Shown: piece after piece, positions 8,634-14,181 of the stretch
Numbering within the stretch: the first letter of the stretch is position 1
How the letters are laid out: each line of letters begins with the position of its first letter
From: Mansonella perstans
Taxonomy: Eukaryota; Nematoda; Chromadorea; Rhabditida; Onchocercidae
Assembly (NCBI GenBank): GCA_037074765.1
Contig: JBAMDO010000480.1
Coordinates: 1-14,181 of the forward strand
Direction: 5' to 3'
DNA: 14,181 nt
Program-made: the position numbers and the translations under genes
Notes under the pieces: model-generated
What the model saw: the letters and a program-made list of their open reading frames with translations, nothing else
Databases searched by the model: none
What the model was told of the DNA's origin: nothing

Positions 8634-10577
8634 TCAAGATAAAATCAATTGACAAGGTTTAAAGCCACTTTCATAATCAGATAGAAAAATGAGGACTTGA
8701 AATGTGCAAACAAGTGATTCGTCCACATTCATCATAGCAGCTGCATTATCAAACTGCCCACAATAATGAGGTGCGGAAAATATTGTCACCAATTTGCGAT
8801 TTGCAAAAAATTCATAACCATCCTGCAAGAAACTTATGTATTAGTTCCAATAAATTGATTGATAGTAACTTTAAATTAGGAAGTCACGTTGAATTACTAT
8901 GAACAATCTGTTTCTTTCATATCACCTAAATTATGTAATGGTTTTAAAAAATTCTGTAGTAAAGTACTTGAACAACTTGATGAGCTCGAGCAATAAGATC
9001 GATATCTAATTTTTGACAGATTTCCATGACAACATCAGGACCGAACGTATAAGATAATCCACGATTATTTGCCTGCCATCCTTTTACAAATGGATCCGGA
9101 TCCGACCTACAAAATAATTTAAACTGTTCATCTCAGAATGACATATTGTTGGACAAAGGAAAACTTTTTCTTAACATCAGAACTCGAATTCCAAAAATTT
9201 GTCCATAGATCTAAATATAAGCGGAAAATTTCAAAATTCGATTTGCTTTCACAAGCTGCGAAAATTGCCTATAAAGCACAATATTCGTTCAAGATTATGA
9301 AATTTTCGATTAATAGTAATTATAAATAAGAACCATAATAAATCGATATGAATGGATGGATTTGGAGGATCGATAGGTCGAATAATCTGCCGAAGCTGAT
9401 CGATACTTTTAAGTTGAGGTGATAAACCGCCATGCATGCAAAGGATTTTGCCAGCAACTAGACCCGTAAATGGCATAGTATTAAATACTTCCTAAAAATA
9501 CAGAATAAATTTAAAAAACGAGAGTTTTTTTAATTTATTAAATAAAAGTATCCCCACATTCTACAAGCTGAAAATGTATGCGATATTTATAGATATTTCA
9601 GATATCACCGCCAAATGAAAAAAGCTGTAGAAATGAAGCTTTGATAAAATAATAATAAAATGGTAAAACAGCTGAAGTTGAATGACTAAATTTATTTGAA
9701 AAATCCTACCATTAATGAGGGATGAATGAATTTTTTTAATAACCTGAAAAGTTTGCCACAACCGTACACTTTGATAGCGGCGATTACATTCTTCGAAGAA
9801 GCCATATACCCGATTGATAACACTACATTCATGATTACCTCGGAGCAGGAAAAAATTTTCCGAATACTTCACCTATAATGACCAAGGATTCATTACTTGC
9901 GAATGACAAAATAAATTAATGTAAGCAAAGATATAATAATATCCATTGAAGCGCTCTTCGTAATCCATAAACACGTTAAGCACATGACCAAATGTTTAAG
10001 AACTTTGTTTTACCGGACTAAAATGAGTAATAATCGGTACTTTGTAACAAAGAAGTAGAGATATAGTTTCAAGATTTTGTCTCCCACGGTCAACGTAATC
10101 ACCGAGAAATAAATAATTGACAAAAGGTGGAAAGCCACCGCGATCAAATAACCGAAGCAAATCTGTAATTCAGCAATATTCTGATTTCTGACAATTCCAA
10201 TATTTGCTGTAGATAGAAAATTAGGAGAAAGTTCACTAGTAAAAGGAAAAAAGATTTTTTTTAGAATTTTTTCGACGAAACGAAAGGTAGGAAACTTGTC
10301 GGCGAATATAATTTCATTTAATTTGTATTTGAAAAAAACAACGAGCACTACATGTAGAGTTACCTGCGTATTGACCATGTGTGTCACCGCAAATTCGGAT
10401 TGGCGGATCAACTTCAATCAATGAGTTTTGCGACAGAAAAACTTCCTTTGCTAAGGAACATAGATGCATGATTTCCTGCTCCTTCACAGTTTTCGTTAGA
10501 CTACATCCGGGACTTCCAACGTTTAACAGCTTGCAAATTAATTCGTCCAAGTCCAACTTTTGCGCCATATCTAGCAT
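8634..10577 (-). CDS. PP1-type serine/threonine protein phosphatase catalytic subunit, six exons
   Basis: Exons, in minus-strand order, are 10577-10364, 10162-10041, 9872-9744, 9491-9334, 9106-8968 and 8822-8634. All junctions are GT...AG and in phase. They give 951 bases, a 316-residue protein, slightly shorter than usual PP1 (about 325-330). The family hydrolyses phospho-Ser/Thr with a two-metal centre and is directed by regulatory subunits. Signature motifs appear in order: GDTHGQY (metal Asp and His), GDYVDRG (Asp, Arg), LLRGNHE (Asn, His), CMHGGLSP (metal His), RAHQVVQDGYEFF (metal His) and [12 protein letters not shown]. The Tyr-Cys pair of the toxin-sensitive loop is kept, but the usual Glu of YCGEF is Gln. 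The C-terminal CTFQVL resembles the RVxF-docking strand; the tail beyond is unlike canonical PP1. Start is ATG 10577 or 10568. The frame is open upstream to an acceptor-like TTCAG at 10636-10640, so an extra 5' exon is possible. Fast-evolving sequence suggests a nematode-specific, perhaps germline, paralogue; that is inference. Confidence 0.93.
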
Positions 10578-10635
10578 CTCATGAAAGTCAGTGTAACATG
10601 CCTCTAATGCTAATTTATGTTTTTCAATTAAATTT
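10578..10635 (-). other. Possible N-terminal extension of the phosphatase frame
   Basis: Upstream of ATG 10577 the same frame stays open (EKHKLALEACYTDFHE) back to an acceptor-like CTGTTCAG just beyond 10635. This could be 5' untranslated DNA behind a trans-splice site, or the start of a coding exon joined to an unseen upstream exon. PP1 paralogues in nematodes can carry N-terminal extensions, but there is no ATG in this stretch. Confidence 0.35.
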
Positions 10636-10670
10636 CTGAACAGTTTTGCTCAAATTTTTCAACTTTTATC

Positions 10671-10919
10671 TCAAAAGCTGAATTCAATTTCCATTATTTG
10701 ATTTTGGTCTTGGAAGCAAATAGCAGGCAAGTGAAGCAAAGGAGAAGTGCATTGAAATAATAAATAAAGAAGTCTTGAAATATTATGAATTATGTCAAAA
10801 ATTTGAGGGGCAAATTTATCTGTGAACTGAATAAGTTCTACTCCAAAGAAATTGTAGGAAACAATTGTATTGATTTGCACAGAAAGAACAACTGCACAAA
10901 ACTCAGAAAAACCTGAAAT
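10671..10919 (-). other. Unassigned minus-strand open frame competing with plus-strand exon-like frames
   Basis: A minus-strand frame is open for about 83 codons from just after TTTCAG (10920) to a TGA at 10671. It is hydrophobic and without recognised domains. The same DNA on the plus strand holds two exon-like stretches. One is 10727-10821 after AATAGCAG, peptide ASEAKEKCIEIINKEV, ending CT|GTGAAC; the other is a 43-codon ATG frame 10788-10919. Antisense of a Lys/Glu-rich frame commonly looks open and Phe/Leu-rich, so the plus strand may be the coding one. Neither can be confirmed. Confidence 0.25.
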
Positions 10920-11009
10920 GAAATTTAAAATTTAATTCCGCTAAATATATATATTTTGTTAATTCTTTTAATAAAAAATTCCTTTTTTCTCAATGTGTTC
11001 ATTTTAGAA

Positions 11010-11120
11010 GCTCGCTAATACTGATGGAAAATTTTGGCCAGGGAGAAATAAAAACATACAAGAGATCCTCAGGAAGTTTCAAAGTATTATAAAAACATTG
11101 AAATGTTTTTGGTAGTTATC
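11010..11120 (+). other. Exon-like stretch after CATTTTAG, unassigned
   Basis: Following TTCATTTTAG, one plus frame reads ANTDGKFWPGRNKNIQEIL and stays open for 36 codons to TAG at 11118-11120. Another reads LMENFGQGEIKTYKRSSG and would join in phase with a donor at 10821. Both look protein-like, but they exclude each other and the minus strand also reads smoothly here. It may be an exon of a small plus-strand gene diverging from the phosphatase. Confidence 0.25.
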
Positions 11121-11246
11121 TTTCTCAAAACAACGCCTGTTTTTGAATTTGGAATCATCTCTGTTTGAAACTAGAAAAAAACATTTATAGAAAAACCGCA
11201 ATGCCACATATCAGTGATGACTGTTCTCAATTTAACTGTTCAGAAT

Positions 11247-12095
11247 ATGAAAATGTTTAAAATCTTGTTGGATTTCTTTCATATAATTATATTTTCTCTA
11301 CCTCGTAATCTTTATATTATTTCTTTTTTTTGACCAGCTTTTCTTCAAAATGTTCACATAATTAACTGATTTAGAATTTTATATCTCCTATTAATGAATT
11401 ATTGCAGCATGTATACCATGCTTTTCAAAATTAAAATATGGAATTTTCTAATGAGAAATTTACGAAAAGAAACAAAGAATGAACAATATTTTCGGGGTGA
11501 TTCGATTTCAATATCAAAGCTTAATTCTAATAATTTTCTGTGATTAATTTCAATAAATTGAAAGTGAATGATCCTAAATTATCTTTCTAGTTATTTAGAG
11601 AACCCAGTCAATTTCACATTCTATTTTCATCAAATCTCCAAATTCATTACATGCTAACGAATGATGAAATTGGATTGAGCAGATTTCAAAATGTAGCAAG
11701 AGGATCATATAGAAATATTTTATTGATAGCGAGATATATTGGATAATGTATTAATGTGCTTTTTTGTCAAGTCTCTTGTAGATTCATAAAAATTTCTTTC
11801 CTCAGCATTTTTGCAATATACTTTATTTTGGAAACCTTCTTTGATCAAAGCTAAAGTTACGTATTATTGATAACATATTATGGCAGGAATTTTTAGCTTC
11901 CTCTGCTATTCATGTCTGTTCAGAAATTAGTCGCTCAATAAGTGCTATTTGCATTTTTAAAATCTGAAGGAATTTTCGCGATTTTCTTTATTTTTAGTCC
12001 TTTGCTTAATAGAACAGTTCGGAGTTTATCATCAGCATCCAAATAAAGCCATCGCCGATGCAACTGTCAATACTGCAGTATCCATTTATTATTAA
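11247..12095 (+). CDS. Candidate two-exon small secreted protein
   Basis: Exon candidate one is 11247-11304 (ATG AAA ATG TTT..., signal-like MKMFKILLDFFHIIIFSLP) ending CCTC|GTAATC. Exon candidate two is 11998-12095 after TTTATTTTTAG, reading LCLIEQFGVYHQHPNKAIA and on to TAA at 12093-12095. The first ends after one base of a codon and the second begins with two, so they join in frame to about 51 residues. The second exon has noticeably more G and C in third positions than its surroundings, a sign of coding. The intron (about 693 bases) and the first exon are uncertain. No family recognised. Confidence 0.3.
11305..11997. other. A+T-rich stretch without recognised gene
   Basis: No frame of convincing length or composition was found on either strand. 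It would be the intron of the small two-exon candidate if that model is right. Otherwise it is spacer. Confidence 0.4.
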
Positions 12096-12551
12096 AGTGT
12101 AGTGTTATTTGTAAGTGGAAATGAGCGGCGTTATTTTTTCCCTTTCACTGATTGTATAAAGTATATATATGTTGGCTCCTTGTATAAGGTTGATGTGCTT
12201 TTGTTAAAATGAAAAGTCCGACTTATTTAGTGAGGCTATTGTCGCGAAAGTCGCGAAACTTAAAATAAAATTTTATATAAATTCATAAAGAATATTTTCC
12301 GTGATTTCATTTTTTGAATTTTTCCCCATACTTTAGTTGTATAATTATATCCATTAGAATTGACCTTATACTTTTATGCTATTATTTATACTTTACTTTT
12401 ACTATAATTACTGTTCATCGCCAAATCTCGTGTCTTCCCCTAACTATTTTCATCCTATTACATTATGATCTGTCATATTAAGTCATTAATCAGCCTGTAT
12501 AAAATGACTTATGGCCCTTAAATGACCAGATCCACCTTTTCTTCTCGACTA

Positions 12552-12557
12552 TATAAA
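12552..12557 (+). promoter_or_regulatory. LTR TATA box
   Basis: TATAAA in GACTATATAAACTG, at the same relative place as the TATA box of the left LTR. Predicted start of transcription is near 12580, just before the TTCAGT-rich stretch. Confidence 0.55.
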
Positions 12558-12587
12558 CTGTTCCATATTCCATATTCTTCATTCATC

Positions 12588-12730
12588 GATTCAGTTAGCA
12601 TTCTGTTCAGTATCATTCCAGTGCAGTGTCAATCAGTTTCATTCAGTCCAATTCATCTATTCAGCAATCATTCCTGTTCAGTTCAACAGTTCTACATTCA
12701 ATTCGTCATTCAGTTCCACACTCATTCAGT
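12588..12730 (+). repeat. Degenerate TTCAGT repeats in the R region
   Basis: At least seven copies of TTCAGT or TTCAGC-like hexamers, several as CATTCAGT, lie irregularly spaced in a pyrimidine-rich stretch directly after the expected transcription start. The left LTR has an analogous CATTC/CATTCG-rich stretch at the same place. Confidence 0.6.
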
Positions 12731-12783
12731 TAAGCATTAGTTGCTTCATTATCGTCAACGTTCTTCAACTTATTCTAAGTTCA

Positions 12784-12789
12784 AATAAA
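12784..12789 (+). terminator. LTR polyadenylation signal
   Basis: AATAAA about 230 bases after the TATA box, followed by GTTTTGTTAC. It is the only such hexamer in the downstream half of the LTR and would define the end of the R region. Confidence 0.5.
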
Positions 12790-12840
12790 GAGTTTTGTTA
12801 CCCAAGTTCTCCACAACTCTCCACAATCTCCACAACTCAA

Positions 12841-12858
12841 CGCACTAGTGTTAGTGCG
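12841..12858 (+). repeat. Leader hairpin CGCACTA-GTGT-TAGTGCG
   Basis: A perfect seven-base stem with a four-base loop, standing out in G+C content from its surroundings. It lies shortly after an imperfect CTCCACAA repeat (12811-12838) and upstream of the primer-binding candidate, where retroelement RNAs often carry structural signals. Confidence 0.6.
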
Positions 12859-12918
12859 ATACAAAATTCCTCCACACAAAAGGCTGCGCTATCCAATTTT
12901 TTTCCGACGTATTTTGGT

Positions 12919-12936
12919 GCCACGAACCAGGAACGG
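12919..12936 (+). other. Candidate primer-binding site
   Basis: TGGTGCCACGAACCAGGA begins with TGG, the complement of the CCA end of tRNA, and lies six bases before the gag ATG. The tRNA was not identified. Confidence is limited by the unknown LTR end. Confidence 0.5.
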
Positions 12937-12941
12937 ACGGA

Positions 12942-14181
12942 ATGTCCACATCAATAAGTCAATCAGCGCAACCAGCAATCGGCAGGATAGCCGAACTTCT
13001 GGAAGAAATCAACGAACTTGATTCAACGCAACCAGATCGGAACCTGCCGCCGGAGGAACAGAATAAACAATACGAAACTAAGAAACGTATTGATAAAAAC
13101 AAAGCTAAACAACTGGAAATGTACGCCGGTAACTTGGAAACAATCTATGAAAAACGGTTGAATCTCATACAACAAACGACGATAGCAACAAAGAGAAAGG
13201 AAGAAGAAGAAAAGTATGAGATGTTCAACGACAAACAGGGAATTCTTCATATGATTAATGAGAGCAGGGAAGTTATTCTCAACTCATATTATGACGATTT
13301 TGAACTAGCCATTCAACAAGAAAATTCATCGGCTACAAAGGAAAGGGAAATGGTCAATCCCTCACCTGTTTGTCATTCAACAATAAATCTACTCAAGTTA
13401 CCACTTTCAACCTTCAGTGGAGATATCAAACTATGGAGAGAATTCTGGAATAGCTTCAATACAGCTATTCACCTCCAGGAAATCCCAGACATCTAAAAAC
13501 TCACCTATTTGATATCATGCTTAAAAGGAGAAGCATTCGATACTGTAAGAGGATTCGATGTAGCTCCAGAGAATTACGGATGAATAAGGCAGGTGTTAAT
13601 CGATAAATATGGTAACCCTGCAATCATCAAGAAGTCATTATATAACGAATTCCATTCCATTCAACGGAACGACAAGGAATGGAAAACAAGAGTCGAAGCA
13701 ATGGAGAAAACTCTTCGACAGTTAGAAGCAATGGGCGGCAATCTGGAACATCCCAGTATTGAGACAACAATCGAAAGTAAACAACCACCATGGATTCTGG
13801 ACAAAGTCTACCAGATGAAGGAAGAAAAAGAATCCTGGACAGTAAGTAGTTTACGAAAATTTCTAATGGCATTAATTCACAGAAGCGAAGAAGTAAGCAG
13901 AAATCAAAAACTCCAACAGGAACCAACTCCAAAAAGAGTGGTTCATTCTCAAAGGGAAAGAGGAACCTCTGCCCTATTCATAACAAAACAATCAAATGAG
14001 GTGAAAAACTCTCAATCAGGCAATGAGTCAAAGATCAACAAGGAAAAAAGACCTTGTATATTTTGCAACAAAAACCAATGGGATAACGAATGCCCGAACT
14101 ACTCTGCGGCCAAACAACGATACGAACGCCTGAAGGAGCTCAAGGCGTGCACAAACTGCTTCCGTACGAAGCATGCAACAA
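12942..14181 (+). pseudogene. BEL/Pao gag, partial, with two nonsense codons
   Basis: ATG at 12942 opens a frame continuing to the window end, interrupted only by TAA at 13494-13496 and TGA at 13581-13583, with no frameshift. The N-terminal 130 residues are charged and helical, likely coiled coil. Around residue 150 comes LPLSTFSGDIKLWREFWNSF, the typical start of the DUF1759 gag core; the LKGEAFDTVRGF stretch follows the first stop. Near the end is a zinc-knuckle region: CIFCNKNQWDNEC (from 14055) and CTNCFRTKH. In the first knuckle the position usually held by His is Gln (CAA at 14076-14078). Gag packages element RNA into particles. With two stops this copy would make only the first 184 residues, unless read through, and is probably dead though young-looking compared with the left element. 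Confidence 0.88.

Larger units (their letters stand above)
12240..12905 (+). repeat. 5' LTR of the right BEL/Pao element (right border approximate)
   Basis: The start matches the LTR at 1790 over about 60 bases. It contains a TATA box at 12552-12557, a repetitive CATTCAGT stretch, and AATAAA at 12784-12789. The 3' end must lie between the AATAAA and the primer-binding candidate at 12919; without the partner 3' LTR it cannot be fixed. A palindromic hairpin at 12841-12858 may be in U5 or the leader. Confidence 0.65.
12240..14181 (+). mobile_element. BEL/Pao LTR retrotransposon, 5' end (LTR, leader, gag), runs off the window
   Basis: An LTR starting TGTCGCGAAAG is followed by a leader with a primer-binding-like TGGTGCCACGAACCAGGA (12919-12936). 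A gag frame then begins at 12942, showing a DUF1759-type core and a cysteine-knuckle region. This order defines the 5' end of a BEL/Pao element on the plus strand. Pol and the 3' LTR lie beyond the window, so target-site duplications cannot be checked. Its LTR is a diverged relative of the one at 1790, so the two are different insertions of related subfamilies. Confidence 0.88.

Noticed and set aside
9138..9329. Plus-strand frame of 63 codons
   Set aside because: It lies in a phosphatase intron (9107-9333) opposite the coding strand and has no domain or splice context.
10010..10417. Minus-strand 135-codon frame read as a separate protein
   Set aside because: It overlaps the phosphatase exons 1 and 2 in a wrong frame and crosses their intron; the spliced PP1 reading explains the DNA.
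12522..12740. Plus-strand 72-codon frame in the LTR
   Set aside because: It is a Ser/Phe/Ile-rich peptide produced by the TTCAGT repeats across TATA box and R region; regulatory DNA, not a gene.
13023..13932. Minus-strand frames opposite gag (13023-13250, 13627-13932)
   Set aside because: Antisense shadows of the Lys/Glu-rich gag frame, without their own domains.

Overview
The window is eukaryotic. It holds spliced genes with short introns (GT...AG, acceptors such as TTGCAG, TTTCAG, TTTTAG), strongly A+T-rich intergenic DNA, and several decayed BEL/Pao LTR retrotransposons. Intron style, a compact divergent PP1-type phosphatase and abundant BEL/Pao copies point to a nematode. A filarial worm is my best guess, but that is inference from gene style, not proof. 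I see no bacterial genes, CRISPR array, tRNA or rRNA.

Layout: (1) 1-about 2233 is the 3' end of a plus-strand BEL/Pao element: the C-terminal tail of pol running into an envelope-like gene (hydrophobic leader near its start, membrane anchor near its end), broken by stops and frameshifts, followed by a 3' LTR. (2) About 2341-3277 is a tandem array of three and a bit copies of a 230-335 bp unit. (3) About 3290-4592 is a second BEL/Pao remnant, a pol fragment (linker, zinc-binding H2C2, integrase core, start of the post-integrase domain) with many frameshifts. (4) About 4593-12239 is an island free of recognised retroelement sequence. It carries a candidate seven-exon plus-strand membrane-protein gene (5073-7483), a small secreted-type ORF (8357-8588), a well supported six-exon PP1-like Ser/Thr phosphatase gene on the minus strand (10577 to 8634), and weak plus-strand exon candidates between 10727 and 12095. 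(5) 12240 to the window end is the 5' end of a third BEL/Pao element: LTR, leader with a candidate primer-binding site, and a gag reading frame with two nonsense codons, cut by the window edge.

The phosphatase is the only gene whose function can be named with confidence; all metal-binding and catalytic motifs of the PP1 family are present. The plus-strand gene between the pol fragment and the phosphatase is the most interesting unknown. Its exons join in phase over seven pieces to give a 212-residue protein with a hydrophobic double segment, a very basic stretch and an acidic C-terminus that I cannot assign to a family. The retroelements are all in the same orientation, and none shown here looks capable of making intact protein. 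I did not find convincing evidence of a wholly new biological system.
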